The notes below the pieces were generated by a model. That model did not search any database and had not been told where the DNA came from. It was given only the letters and a program-made list of their open reading frames with translations. The translations under genes were made by a program, and so were the position numbers. From Frateuria flava (GTDB lineage Bacteria; Pseudomonadota; Gammaproteobacteria; Xanthomonadales; Rhodanobacteraceae), in NCBI RefSeq assembly GCF_017837635.1, contig NZ_JAGJRS010000014.1, forward strand, positions 62,001 to 126,000: DNA of 64,000 nucleotides. Reading direction: 5' to 3'. Below, piece by piece: positions 37,984 to 47,812 of this stretch (positions are counted from its first letter, which is position 1; each line of letters opens with the position of its first letter).

Positions 37984-39470
37984 GGTCGGTCCGGCAGCAG
38001 GCGGCTTTCTACGTCACCCGGCGAAATGCTCGGGACGCCGCGAAGCACGCCCTGGAAGTGGATCAATGGCTCGCCCAGGTGGAACCCATCGCGACCGATG
38101 CTGTATTCGCGAATCGTGTCTTCATGGGCGCTGGCGCGCTTTTTCACCACGGAAATCGCACGTCGAACCCGACCCAGAGCCTCGAAGTAACGCAGCAGGA
38201 TAACCGTATCGGCGAGGTAGGTGACGTCAACGGGCGTCTTCATGTCCCCCACCAGGCCGTGCTGGGCAACCGTGAGGTAGGTCGTCACGCCGCGTCGGTT
38301 GAGGAACTGCAGCAGCTCGTGGATGTGCAGCACCAGCGCCTGCTCTTCCGGCATCGCCGCCTGGTAGCCGTTGAGACTGTCGACCGCCACCGTGCGCACG
38401 CCCTCTTCCACCAGCTCGCGGACACGGGCGGAAAACTCGCCAGGCGTCATCTGGGCGGCATCGACCTGCTCGACCACCAGCCTGCCGCTGTCGACCATGC
38501 CCTGCACGTCCAGGCCGACGCCGCGCGCGCGCTGGAAGAACAACGCCCGCTCTTCGTCAAAAATGAAGATGGCGGCGCGCTCGCCGCGCGAAATGGCGCT
38601 GGCGACGAAAGTCAGCACCAGCAGCGACTTGCCGGTACCGGCGGGACCCAGCACCAGCACGCTGGAGCCGCGTTCGATGCCGCCGCCGAGCAGCGCGCTG
38701 AACTGGGGCGAGGGACATGGCAGCATGTCACGCTCGAATTCCTCACCGTGTTCGCCGGACACCAGCCGCGGGAACACCTTGACCCCGCCCTTGCGGATCA
38801 CGAAATCGTGGTAGCCGCCGCGAAACTGCCGTCCGCGGTACTTGAGTACGCGCAGGCGCCGGCGCTCGGCGCCGTAGTCGGGCGACAGCTCCTCCAGCCG
38901 CAGCACGCCGTGGGCCACGCTGTGCACGGTCCTGTCGGTGCTGTCGCTGGTCAGGTCGTCGAGCATCAGCACCGTGGCGCGGGATTGCGCAAAGTAGTGC
39001 TTGAGGGAAAGCACCTGCCGGCGGTAGCGGAGCGAGCCCTGTGCGAGCAGGCGGATCTCGGCCAGGCTGTCGAGCACGACCCGATCCGGGTTGATCTGCT
39101 CGAAGGCCTGGAAAATGCGGTTGGTCGTCTCGCCCAACTCCAGGTCCGACGAATACAGCAGGCTCTGCTGCTGGGCCTCGTCGAGCAGGTTTTCCGGCGG
39201 CACGAGTTCGAAGATACCGACCCCATCGAGGGTCCAGCCGTGGGAGACAGCGGTATTGCGCAGCTCGCTCTCCGTTTCGGACATGGTCACGTAAAGCACG
39301 CGCTCTCCGGCGTCGCGCCCGGCCAGCAGGAACTGCAGGCCCAGCGTGGTCTTGCCCGTGCCCGGGCTGCCCTCCAGCAGAAACAGGCAGCCCTTGGTCA
39401 GGCCGCCGTTGAGTACATCATCCAGTCCGGCCACGCCCAGGGAGGCCTGTTCGGTCAATAGGTCGTTCAA
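37980..39470 (-). CDS. KaiC-like double-domain ATPase (first copy)
   Basis: 496 aa with two RecA-like KaiC domains, P-loops GSPGTGKTT and GPAGTGKSL. TTG start with AGGAG 6 bp upstream. Compared by eye with cyanobacterial KaiC, the CII site corresponding to Ser431/Thr432 reads Thr-Tyr (DVTYLADT). The CI catalytic Glu pair reads Ser-Glu (MSETES) and the CII pair Asp-Glu (FDEERA). So the phosphorylation cycle, if any, differs from the clock protein. No kaiA or kaiB is in the window. It is first in an operon with two kinases, so a signalling role is likely. Confidence 0.88.
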   Translation of the reverse strand: MNDLLTEQASLGVAGLDDVLNGGLTKGCLFLLEGSPGTGKTTLGLQFLLAGRDAGERVLYVTMSETESELRNTAVSHGWTLDGVGIFELVPPENLLDEAQQQSLLYSSDLELGETTNRIFQAFEQINPDRVVLDSLAEIRLLAQGSLRYRRQVLSLKHYFAQSRATVLMLDDLTSDSTDRTVHSVAHGVLRLEELSPDYGAERRRLRVLKYRGRQFRGGYHDFVIRKGGVKVFPRLVSGEHGEEFERDMLPCPSPQFSALLGGGIERGSSVLVLGPAGTGKSLLVLTFVASAISRGERAAIFIFDEERALFFQRARGVGLDVQGMVDSGRLVVEQVDAAQMTPGEFSARVRELVEEGVRTVAVDSLNGYQAAMPEEQALVLHIHELLQFLNRRGVTTYLTVAQHGLVGDMKTPVDVTYLADTVILLRYFEALGRVRRAISVVKKRASAHEDTIREYSIGRDGFHLGEPLIHFQGVLRGVPSISPGDVESRLLPDRP

Positions 39471-39669
39471 GGGTTCTCCTGTACGTGGATTGCGTCAATT
39501 AAAGGTGTTGGTAGCACAGACCACCGTAAACTGGCGCGATGGCTGAACACACCAGAATACGCTATTGAGGTGGTTTGGCGCTCGCACCGCGGGAGGCCGT
39601 GGCGGCGGCACGAGGCGAGGATGGGGCGCCAGTCGCCCGCCGCAGCTGCGCCGGCGAACGGAGGGCGTC

Positions 39670-42252
39670 TCAGCCGACCTGGCGACGAAGCGCGAGGTCG
39701 GTCGGCCTGCCCGTGCCTTCGTCCAGCAGGCGGGCTAAGGTCCCCATCAGATCGCATTGGCGGAAAGGCTTGGCCAGACGCGGCAAGTCGCCTGTTTCGG
39801 CCTGGGACAATTGCGCATAGCCGGTCACCAGCAGCGTCGGTAACCCGGGGCGCAGCTTTCGCACCTCGCGGGCGACATCCGCACCGCTCATGCCGGGCAT
39901 CGCGAAGTCGGTGACCAGCGCATCGAAAACCAGTCCCTCGGTCACCTTGCGCAGCGCTTCGTAACCGGAGGCAACCTGGACGACCTTGTAGCCGCCGTGC
40001 AGGAGCATTTCGGCGGTGCCTTCGCGAACGAGCTCCTCGTCGTCCACCAGCAGCACGACCGCCGATCGGATGCAACGGATGGGCGTATCAGCCACTGCCT
40101 CACCGGCGGACTCCAGCGGCACTGGCGACACGGGTAGCCACAGATGCACGGTGGTGCCGGCCCCAGGTACGCTTTCCAGCGCCAGGTCGCCGCCGGACTG
40201 CACCGCCAGCCCATGCACCGAAGACAGCCCCAGGCCGGTGCCACGCCCCAGACCCTTGGTGGTGAAGAACGGTTCGATCGCACGGCGTGCGGTGTCGCCA
40301 TCCATGCCCGTGCCCGTATCGGAAACGAAAAAGCGCACGAACCGCCCCTCCTTCAACTGGGAGCGCGCGGGACCGGCTTCTTCGACCGCGCCGACGACCA
40401 GCTCGCCGCCCTCGGGCATCGCATCGCGGGCGTTGACAGCAAGGTTGAGCAGGGCCAATTCCAGCTGGTTGGGGTCCACCATGACCGCGGGCAGATCGGC
40501 CATGCACTCCATCCGCACCCTGATCTGCGGCCCCACTGTGCGCGAGACCATGTCCACAACCCCTTCGGTCAGCTTGCCCACATCGATCGGCCGTGGCGCC
40601 AGGTGTTGCCGGCGTGAGAAGGCCAGCAGCCGGTGGATGAGCACCCGGGCGCGCTCGGCAGCCTGCAACCCGCCGGCCGCCAGGTGCTGGCCGCGCCCAT
40701 CCCCTTCCAACCGCATCGCCAGCAGTTCCAGAGCACCTACGATCGGCGTGAGCAAATTGTTGAAATCGTGCGCCACGCCCCCCGTCAGCTGGCCAATCGT
40801 CTCCATCTTCTGCATTTCGTGCACCTGAGCCAGCGCCATCTGGCGCTCCTGCAGGGCATCCGCCACACGGTCCTCCAGTTCGGCCGTGAGTCGCTGCAAC
40901 GCCTGCTCGTTGCGCTTGCGTCCGGTCACGTCGTGCGCGGCGCCGAACCATTCGGTGATATGGCCAGCGTCGTCCACCACCGGCACCGCGCGCGAGTGCG
41001 TCCAGCCGAAGCTGCCGTCCGCCAGGCGCACGCGGTGTTCCATGTCAAACAGGCTTTTGGTCGCAATCGCCTTCCCGATCGCGGCCGCAATCTCGTCACG
41101 GTCGTCCGGGTGTAGGTAGGTATCCATCCAGGTGGTGGTCGGCGACGGTGCGTCGAGCAGGAACGAATCGCTTTCCAGATAAAGCATCTCGCGCCAGTCC
41201 GGGCTCATCCGGTAGACGGTGTAGCCACCTGCCGTGACAAGCGCGCGAAAACGGCTTTCGCTCTCGCGCAGGGCGGCCACGGCGCGGGCACGGTCGACCG
41301 CCGCCCAGGTGCGGCTGGCCACATCCTCGATCAGTGCGATCTCGCCGGGCGTCCAGTGGTGGACCTCGCGAAAGTTCACGTACAGCGAGGCCTGCAGCCG
41401 ACCATCGCGCACCCGCGGTACGGAAACGTAGGCGCGCGTCTGGAGGGCACGCCAGGTGGCGTGGACCTGGGCGGGGTCGGATTCCACGTCGGAGGCAACC
41501 TCGGTAAAGCCGGCCGCCTGTCGGGCGACGGCGTCGGGTCCGTAGGAAGACAGGCGGCTCGTGCCGAGAATCGGCGCCACGCCCTCGGCAAAGCAGGCCC
41601 GGCAAGAGATCGTTTCGCCATCTTCGGACATCTCGCTGAAACCCACCCGGCTCGCACCCAGGTGGCGGCCCAGCGCCGCGCTGGTGGTGGCCATGATCGC
41701 CCGGAGGTCGGTCAACTGGGCCTGCGCGCTATCCAGTTCGATCTGGAAGCGCTGGCGTCGCTCGTCGAGGACCTGCGTGGTGGTCTCCGCCACCACGCAG
41801 AACATGCCGACGACCTGATCCTGCTCGTCCTCCACCGGGGAGTAGGAGAAAGTGAACCAAGCCGGTTCCGGGTAGCCCTCGCGGTTGAGCAGCAACGGGA
41901 GGTTCTGGCGATAGATCGTCTGCCCCGCCATCGCCGCGGCGAGGAGCGGCGCCATATCGGGCCAGAATTCCGGCCAGACCTCGCGGAACGGGCGACCCAG
42001 CATGCCCGCATGCTTGCTGCCGAGGATGTCTGCGTAGGCATCGTTGTAGATGATGGCCTGCGATGGCCCCCAGGCGACGAACATCGGAAACCGGGATTTC
42101 AGCATCAGGCTGACGACCGGCCGTATCGCCGGCGGCCAGCCCTCGGGAGGACCCAGAGGCGAGTGGGACCAGTCATGCGAGCGCATGATCGCAGCCACGC
42201 CGCCGCTGCCCCGCGCGACTTCGGCCGCGTGCTTGTGGTCGGAAACCGCCAT
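39670..42252 (-). CDS. Hybrid histidine kinase: PAS-GAF-PAS-kinase-receiver
   Basis: 860 aa from the ATG encoding MAVSDHKHAAEVARG, with GGGAGACTCC upstream; the frame is open for another 135 codons without similarity. A PAS-like domain (FPMFVAWGPSQAIIYNDAY) is followed by a GAF-like domain (about 190-345), a second PAS/PAC, then H-box GQLTGGVAHDFNN (His495) and HATPase. The receiver has Asp782 in VTDFAMPGMSG. PAS-GAF sensors often bind haem, flavin or bilin, but no chromophore residue is obvious. It is 199 bp upstream of the KaiC-like gene on the same strand. Confidence 0.92.
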   Translation of the reverse strand: MAVSDHKHAAEVARGSGGVAAIMRSHDWSHSPLGPPEGWPPAIRPVVSLMLKSRFPMFVAWGPSQAIIYNDAYADILGSKHAGMLGRPFREVWPEFWPDMAPLLAAAMAGQTIYRQNLPLLLNREGYPEPAWFTFSYSPVEDEQDQVVGMFCVVAETTTQVLDERRQRFQIELDSAQAQLTDLRAIMATTSAALGRHLGASRVGFSEMSEDGETISCRACFAEGVAPILGTSRLSSYGPDAVARQAAGFTEVASDVESDPAQVHATWRALQTRAYVSVPRVRDGRLQASLYVNFREVHHWTPGEIALIEDVASRTWAAVDRARAVAALRESESRFRALVTAGGYTVYRMSPDWREMLYLESDSFLLDAPSPTTTWMDTYLHPDDRDEIAAAIGKAIATKSLFDMEHRVRLADGSFGWTHSRAVPVVDDAGHITEWFGAAHDVTGRKRNEQALQRLTAELEDRVADALQERQMALAQVHEMQKMETIGQLTGGVAHDFNNLLTPIVGALELLAMRLEGDGRGQHLAAGGLQAAERARVLIHRLLAFSRRQHLAPRPIDVGKLTEGVVDMVSRTVGPQIRVRMECMADLPAVMVDPNQLELALLNLAVNARDAMPEGGELVVGAVEEAGPARSQLKEGRFVRFFVSDTGTGMDGDTARRAIEPFFTTKGLGRGTGLGLSSVHGLAVQSGGDLALESVPGAGTTVHLWLPVSPVPLESAGEAVADTPIRCIRSAVVLLVDDEELVREGTAEMLLHGGYKVVQVASGYEALRKVTEGLVFDALVTDFAMPGMSGADVAREVRKLRPGLPTLLVTGYAQLSQAETGDLPRLAKPFRQCDLMGTLARLLDEGTGRPTDLALRRQVG

Positions 42253-42544
42253 CGGAGTCTCCCGTTTATCCCCAGGTGCCGCGCAGGGCGTTCGACCCGC
42301 TTCCATCCGCCCCCAAGCGGACGGAAGCAAAACGCCAACTGCGTCACGTTTTGCAGTTTTGACAAAGGAGGTAAAGAAATGCAACCGGCAGGAACCGACC
42401 GGCCGCCTCGCCTCGGGACGCCGCTGGCCGCGAGCCGGACACCCACGGTGCAAAGCAGAGGTCGGCCGTCTTCCCTCACGCACACATCGGGACCGCACGA
42501 GCCGTCGTAGCCTTTTCCGCCAACCAGGCAAGGCCGAGGGCGAG

Positions 42545-44068
42545 ATGAGTGCAAGGCATCGGATCGGGTGCGCGCGTCTGCGCGACAAGCGGATGAGCGC
42601 GGACGAAGCGGCCCGCTTCATTACCCCGCACAGCACGGTCGGCATGAGCGGCTTCACCGGGTCCGGCTACCCCAAGGCGGTGCCGATGGCGCTGGCGGCG
42701 CGGATCGAGGCCGAGCACGCGGCCGGGCGGCCGTTCCGCGTGCGGGTGTGGACCGGTGCCTCGACCGGGCCGGAGCTGGACGGGGCGCTGGCACGGGCCG
42801 AGGGCATCGAATTCCGCCTGCCCTACAACTCCGACCCGCTCGTGCGCGAGCAGATCAACTCCGGCCGGATGGAGTATTTCGACCTGCACTTGAGCCAGGT
42901 CGCGCCGATGGCGTGGCAGGGTTTTTTGGGACCGCTGGACACGGCGGTGATCGAAGTCAGCGGCATCCGGGAGGATGGCGCGCTGGTGCCCTCGTCCTCG
43001 GTCGGCAACAACAAGACCTGGATCGATCAGGCGCGCCAGGTGATCGTGGAGGTCAACCGCTGGCAGAGCGCGGCGCTCGATGGCATGCACGACATCTACT
43101 ACGGCACCGCGCTGCCGCCCAACCGCGTGCCGATCCCGATCGTGCGGCCCGGCGACCGCATCGGCGAGCCGTACCTGCGCTGCGATCCGGACAAGGTGGT
43201 CGCGGTGGTGGAAACCGATGCGCCGGATCGCAACCTGCCGTTCAGGGCGCCGGACGCAGCCGCCCGGGCGATCGCCGGCCACCTGCTCGAGTTCCTGCGC
43301 CACGAGGTGAAGGTCGGGCGGCTGCCGTCCGCGCTGCTGCCGATCCAGTCGGGCGTGGGCAATATTCCCAACGCGGTGCTCGGCGGCCTGCTCGACAGTC
43401 CGTTCGAGCGCATGAACGCCTACACCGAGGTGATCCAGGACGGCATGCTCGAGCTGCTCGCGGCCGACCGGCTGGGCGTCATCTCGGCCACCGGCTTCTC
43501 GCTCAGCCCGGAGGCGGCCGCCGCGTTCAATGCCGACGTGGCGCGCTATCGCGAGCGCATCCTGTTGCGGCCGCAGGAGATCAGCAACCATCCGGAGGTG
43601 ATCCGCCGGCTCGGTTGCCTGGCCATGAACGGGATGATCGAGGCCGACATCTATGGCGCGGTCAATTCCACCCATGTGATGGGCTCGCGCATCCAGAACG
43701 GCATTGGCGGTTCGGGCGACTTCGCGCGCAACGCCTACATCTCGATCTTCATGACGCCCTCCACGGCCAAGGACGGGCGCATTTCCGCGATCGTCCCGCA
43801 GGCCAGCCACGTCGACCACATCCCGCAGGACGTGCAGGTGCTCGTCACCGAGCAGGGGCTGGCCGACCTGCGCGGCTTGTCGCCCAAGCAGCGGGCGCGG
43901 CTGGTCATCGACACCTGCGCGCACCCGGATTACCGGCCCGCGCTGGCCGATTATTTCGCGCGGGCGCGGGCCCACTCGTACGGGCAGCAGTCGCCCTCGC
44001 TGCTCACCGAGGCGCTGTCGTGGCACCAGCGCTTTATCGATACGGGCACGATGCGGGTCTCTTCATAG
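42545..44068 (+). CDS. Acetyl-CoA hydrolase/CoA transferase (succinate CoA-transferase type)
   Basis: 507 aa from the ATG encoding MSARHRIGCARLRDK. The active-site Glu295 lies in YTEVIQDG, matching the catalytic Glu of AarC-type succinyl-CoA:acetate CoA-transferases. The CoA-binding GxGG-type loop (SGVGNIPNAVLGGL) and the C-terminal SHVDHIPQDVQVLVTEQGLADLRGLSP are typical. It would move CoA between succinate, acetate or propionate, linking acetate handling to the TCA cycle. It diverges from the hybrid kinase with a 292-bp gap and has no operon partner. Confidence 0.93.
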   Translation: MSARHRIGCARLRDKRMSADEAARFITPHSTVGMSGFTGSGYPKAVPMALAARIEAEHAAGRPFRVRVWTGASTGPELDGALARAEGIEFRLPYNSDPLVREQINSGRMEYFDLHLSQVAPMAWQGFLGPLDTAVIEVSGIREDGALVPSSSVGNNKTWIDQARQVIVEVNRWQSAALDGMHDIYYGTALPPNRVPIPIVRPGDRIGEPYLRCDPDKVVAVVETDAPDRNLPFRAPDAAARAIAGHLLEFLRHEVKVGRLPSALLPIQSGVGNIPNAVLGGLLDSPFERMNAYTEVIQDGMLELLAADRLGVISATGFSLSPEAAAAFNADVARYRERILLRPQEISNHPEVIRRLGCLAMNGMIEADIYGAVNSTHVMGSRIQNGIGGSGDFARNAYISIFMTPSTAKDGRISAIVPQASHVDHIPQDVQVLVTEQGLADLRGLSPKQRARLVIDTCAHPDYRPALADYFARARAHSYGQQSPSLLTEALSWHQRFIDTGTMRVSS

Positions 44069-44127
44069 TGCGGGCGCCTTGGAGGCGGACTGAAGCCCGC
44101 CCTGCGGAAGACCAGGGGCGGCCGCCT

Positions 44128-44143
44128 GCTGATTCAGATCAGC
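44128..44143. promoter_or_regulatory. FNR/Anr-like palindrome upstream of the flavodoxin-like gene
   Basis: GCTGATTCAGATCAGC is a 16-bp near-palindrome containing TGAT-N4-ATCA, the core of the FNR consensus. It ends 34 bp before the start codon at 44177. If it acts at -41.5 the transcript would start at the ATG, so a leaderless mRNA would be predicted. Confidence 0.4.
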
Positions 44144-44176
44144 GCGCGGGTCGAGCTTGCCGATTAGCCTTGCGGC

Positions 44177-44743
44177 ATGAGCTGGATTTCCCGTATCGGC
44201 CTGCGTATCGCGGCGGGCGCGGCGACGGTTTCGCCTTCCTGGGTGGCCGCGACGCCGCCCACGTCAGAGCGCCTGCCCGAGCCTTCACTCTTGCTGGCCT
44301 ACGCCACGCAGACCGGCGTGGCCGAACACTACGCGCGCGATACGGCGGCACGTCTGCGACGCGCCGGCGTAGGCGTGCTGCTGATGGAGTTCGACGCGTT
44401 GACGCCCGAGCTGCTGGCCGCCAGCCCGCAGGCGCTGCTGGTGGTCAGCACCACCTACGACGGCGATCCACCGGATATGGCGCAGGGCTTCTGCGAACGC
44501 ATGGGCGACCCGGCTGCGCTGAGCGCGCTGCATTACGGCCTGTTGTCCCTGGGAGACCGCTGCTATCGGGAGTTCTGCGGTTTCGGGCGTCGCCTGCATG
44601 CGTGGCTGCAGATCAGCGGAGCCCACGCCGGGTTCCCGCCGGTGGAAGTGGATGACGAGGACGCTGCCGCGCTGGCCGAGTGGCATCGGCAGGTGGATGC
44701 ATGGCTGGTCGGGGGTACGCGCCAACGGGACGTTGTTATGTAG
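44177..44743 (+). CDS. Flavodoxin-like domain protein
   Basis: 188 aa. After about 35 variable residues, a flavodoxin fold begins at LLLAYATQTGVAEHYARDTAARL (FMN phosphate loop AYATQTGVAE). The next FMN loop is STTYDGDPPDMAQGFCERM, and the third is SLGDRCYREFCGFGRRL. This is like the flavodoxin half of sulfite reductase or P450 reductase, but there is no reductase domain. It probably carries electrons for an unidentified partner. An FNR-like site lies just upstream. Confidence 0.85.
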   Translation: MSWISRIGLRIAAGAATVSPSWVAATPPTSERLPEPSLLLAYATQTGVAEHYARDTAARLRRAGVGVLLMEFDALTPELLAASPQALLVVSTTYDGDPPDMAQGFCERMGDPAALSALHYGLLSLGDRCYREFCGFGRRLHAWLQISGAHAGFPPVEVDDEDAAALAEWHRQVDAWLVGGTRQRDVVM

Positions 44744-44825
44744 GAGCGGTTTCTTGCCCGATTGCACGCCAGCGCCACGGCGGATGTACGAAGGTATGCG
44801 ATCCCAGGCTACACACGGGTCCGCC

Positions 44826-45860
44826 ATGACCTCCCCTGCTTCCGTCAATCGCCAGATCACCCTGGCTTCCCGTCCGGTCGGTGCGCCAACGGCCACCCAC
44901 TTCGCGCTGGCCGAGCGGCCAGCGCCGGTGCCCGGCGAGGGCGAGGTGTTGTTGCGCAACCTGTACCTGTCGCTCGACCCCTACATGCGCGGGCGCATGA
45001 GCGATGCGGAGTCGTACGCCGAGCCCATGGCGGTAGGCGACGTCATGGTCGGCGGCACCGTCGCGCGGGTGGTGTCTTCGCGGCATCCGGACTGGCAGGC
45101 CGGCGACCTGGTGCTGGCGTACGGCGGCTGGCAGGACTACGCGTTGTCGGATGGCCGGGGCCTGAGCCGGCTGGACCCGGGCATGGCGCATCCCTCGCTG
45201 GCCCTCGGCGTGCTGGGCATGCCGGGATTCACCGCCTACATGGGTCTGCTGGACATCGGCCAGCCGCAGCCGGGCGAGACCGTGGTGGTGGCCGCGGCGA
45301 GCGGCGCGGTGGAGTCGGTAGTGGGCCAGATCGCCAGGCTCAAGGGCTGCCGGGTCGTGGGCATCGCCGGCGGCAACGAGAAGTGCGGCTATGTGGTGGA
45401 CGAGCTGGGCTTCGACGCCTGCGCCGACCATCGCGCGGAGGATTTTCCGCAGCAACTGGAAGCCGCCTGCCGGCAGGGCATCGACGTGTACTTCGAGAGC
45501 GTCGGCGGCGCGGTGTTCGACGCGGTGCTGCCGCTGCTCAACACCAAGGCGCGCGTGCCGCTGTGTGGTTTGATTGCGCAGTACAACGACACCGGCCTGC
45601 CGCCAGGCCCCGATCGCCTGGGCCTGCTCATGCGCACCCTGCTCACCAAGCGGATCAGGATGCAGGGCTTCATCATCTTCGACGACTACGGCGCGCGCTT
45701 TGGCGAGTTCCTGGCGGCGATGGGCGAATGGGTCCGGCAGGGCAAGATCAAATATCGGGAGGATGTCGTCGAGGGACTGGAGAACGCGCCGCAGGCGTTC
45801 ATCGGCATGCTGGAGGGGCGGAACTTCGGCAAGCTGGTGGTGCGCATCGCGGACGACTAG
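44826..45860 (+). CDS. NADPH-dependent medium-chain reductase (CurA/YncB-like)
   Basis: 344 aa, zinc-free MDR family. The N-terminus has the PYMRGRMSD motif of curcumin reductase/leukotriene B4 dehydrogenase relatives. The nucleotide-binding site is AAASGAVESVVGQIARLKGCRVVGIAGG, and YFESVGGAVFDAVLPLL follows in the second half. It reduces an activated double bond in an unknown enone. The start is the ATG at 44826; the frame runs upstream into the flavodoxin-like gene. It reads 82 bp after that gene, possibly co-transcribed. Confidence 0.92.
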   Translation: MTSPASVNRQITLASRPVGAPTATHFALAERPAPVPGEGEVLLRNLYLSLDPYMRGRMSDAESYAEPMAVGDVMVGGTVARVVSSRHPDWQAGDLVLAYGGWQDYALSDGRGLSRLDPGMAHPSLALGVLGMPGFTAYMGLLDIGQPQPGETVVVAAASGAVESVVGQIARLKGCRVVGIAGGNEKCGYVVDELGFDACADHRAEDFPQQLEAACRQGIDVYFESVGGAVFDAVLPLLNTKARVPLCGLIAQYNDTGLPPGPDRLGLLMRTLLTKRIRMQGFIIFDDYGARFGEFLAAMGEWVRQGKIKYREDVVEGLENAPQAFIGMLEGRNFGKLVVRIADD

Positions 45861-45881
45861 CCTTCGGGCAAACTCCGGCCC

Positions 45882-46661
45882 TCAGCCGGCCCTTTCCACG
45901 GAACGGGTCGGCACCCACCGCGCGGCCAGCACCACCAGCGGGAACATCAGCGCGGTCACCGCCAGGGCGGCGTAGTCGAACCGCGCACCATCGATGACGT
46001 GCTCCAGGCGCGGTACGCCCTGGCCATCGAACCCCGAAACGAGCCGGTAGCAGACATTGCCGCCCCAGTGGATGCCGATGCTCATCCACAACGTGCCGGT
46101 CCTGATCACGCTCCAGGCCAGCGAGAGGCCGAGGATGGCTGAAAACAGCAGGTTTCCTACATCGATGCCCTCGTTCCAGGAATCGTCCAGTGCGTAGACC
46201 AGCACGGTCAAGGGAACGAACCAGCGCAGCAGATCGAAGCGCCGGCAGAAAGCCAGGCCGTAGCCGCGGATCATCAGATCGTTGATCGCCGAGGCAAGGA
46301 ACATGGCAAACAGGGCCTTGCCCAGCAGCGGCAGCGCGAACGCGGCATCGCGCCAGCCGGCGATCTCGAACTTTCCCATCGCAAGCAACACCACGTTCTT
46401 CAGCGCCCAGATGCCAAAGCCGATGGCGAAACCAATCCACAGGCAGCGCGCCCAGCCGCGGGGCCGGTCCACGCCCAGCGAAGCCATGCGGTCGACGCCC
46501 AAGCCAAAGCGGCAGACCACGAACAGGAGCGCGAAGAACCCAACCACGTAGGTCAACCACACGGGCACCGCCAGGCCGACCAGTCGGGGCACGCCGTTGA
46601 CATACAGGTCGAGCACGGCGAAGCCGAGCAACCACGCGAGGATAGCGATGGGCCGTTTCAT
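45882..46661 (-). CDS. CPBP-family membrane protein with altered catalytic motif
   Basis: 259 aa with about seven or eight hydrophobic segments. The layout matches CPBP (Abi/CAAX) intramembrane proteases: motif 1 normally EExxxR reads INDLMIRG, so the two Glu become Asn127 and Asp128 while Arg132 stays. The later His motif is SIGIHWGGN. Losing both Glu probably removes peptidase activity, so this may be a pseudoenzyme or a diverged branch. No neighbour suggests a substrate. Confidence 0.7.
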   Translation of the reverse strand: MKRPIAILAWLLGFAVLDLYVNGVPRLVGLAVPVWLTYVVGFFALLFVVCRFGLGVDRMASLGVDRPRGWARCLWIGFAIGFGIWALKNVVLLAMGKFEIAGWRDAAFALPLLGKALFAMFLASAINDLMIRGYGLAFCRRFDLLRWFVPLTVLVYALDDSWNEGIDVGNLLFSAILGLSLAWSVIRTGTLWMSIGIHWGGNVCYRLVSGFDGQGVPRLEHVIDGARFDYAALAVTALMFPLVVLAARWVPTRSVERAG

Positions 46662-46923
46662 GGATTCCCCCCGGATGCCGCCTCCACGGCGGCGCTGCAT
46701 GGTAATACGGCCAGGCCCGCACCCGCCGCGCGCTTGCGGCCGCATCACGGACGCGGTCACAAACTCGAACCACACGCTTCGCCACTAAATTGCGCGTTTG
46801 CCTGGGACCATTTCCAGCGAAAGCGGAACCCGGTTGCTGTGGCGCCAGGCCAAAACGGATTCCCGTTTTCGCGGCCATGACGCCGTCGGTGGCTTTTTCC
46901 AGCTGCTTTCCAAGGACACCTCC

Positions 46924-47724
46924 ATGACCCATGCCCCCGCCATCCATGCCTACGACGCGCAACCGCTCCAGGATCGCGTGGTGCTGGTCACCGGCGGCGC
47001 CCAGGGGATCGGGCGCGGCATCGCGCAAGCCGTACTGGGTGCGGGCGGCCGGGTACTGGTCGGCGACCTGGACAGGGAGGCCGGCCGCGCCTGCCTGGCC
47101 GAATGGAACGTCGGTGCACGGGCGGCGTTCGCCTCACTCGACGTGTCACGCGAGGCCAGCGTCCAGCGCTGGGTGCAGACGGCGCTCACGCGTTTCGGAC
47201 GCATCGACGGGCTGGTCAACAATGCCGGCATCGCCGATCCGCACCGCGCGCCGCTGGCCTCGCTCCCGCTGGCCGACTGGAACCGCTACCTGGCCACCAA
47301 CCTCACCGGCACCTTCCTGTGCAGCAAGCACGCCCTGCCCGCGTTGGCCGAAGCCGGCGGGGCGATCGTCAACATCGCTTCCACCCGCGCACTGCAGTCC
47401 GAACCGGACACTGAGGCCTATGCGGCGAGCAAGGGCGGCATGCTGGCCTTCACCCACGCGCTGGCGGTCAGTGCGGGACCTGCGGTGCGGGTGAACGCGA
47501 TCCTGCCCGGCTGGATCGCCACCGACGCCTGGCAGAAGCCTGCCGAACGCCATGCACCGAAACTCGGGCGCAAGGACCATGCGCAGCATCCGGCGGGGCG
47601 CGTGGGCACGCCGCGGGACATCGGTGCGATGGCGGTCTACCTGCTGTCCGCGCAGTCGGCGTTCGTCACGGGCCAGCCCTTCGTGATCGACGGCGGCATG
47701 ACGGTGAAGATGCGGTACGCCTGA
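46924..47724 (+). CDS. Short-chain dehydrogenase/reductase
   Basis: 266 aa from the ATG encoding MTHAPAIHAYDAQPLQ. Classical SDR: TGGAQGIG (residues 23-30), NNAGIAD, catalytic Ser in NIASTRAL, YAASK, and the PGWIATDAW loop. The Asp in VGDLDRE after beta-2 suggests NAD rather than NADP. The substrate is unknown. It stands alone, next to an interspersed hairpin (about 46840-46885) and convergent with the tyrosinase gene. Confidence 0.93.
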   Translation: MTHAPAIHAYDAQPLQDRVVLVTGGAQGIGRGIAQAVLGAGGRVLVGDLDREAGRACLAEWNVGARAAFASLDVSREASVQRWVQTALTRFGRIDGLVNNAGIADPHRAPLASLPLADWNRYLATNLTGTFLCSKHALPALAEAGGAIVNIASTRALQSEPDTEAYAASKGGMLAFTHALAVSAGPAVRVNAILPGWIATDAWQKPAERHAPKLGRKDHAQHPAGRVGTPRDIGAMAVYLLSAQSAFVTGQPFVIDGGMTVKMRYA

Positions 47725-47812
47725 CAGGCACGACGGCACCGAGCTGGCGGTGCCCGTGCAGCGCTGTCGCCGGCGAAAGCGTTGGCGCGCGGCTGCCCGG
47801 CGCGCCATGCCG

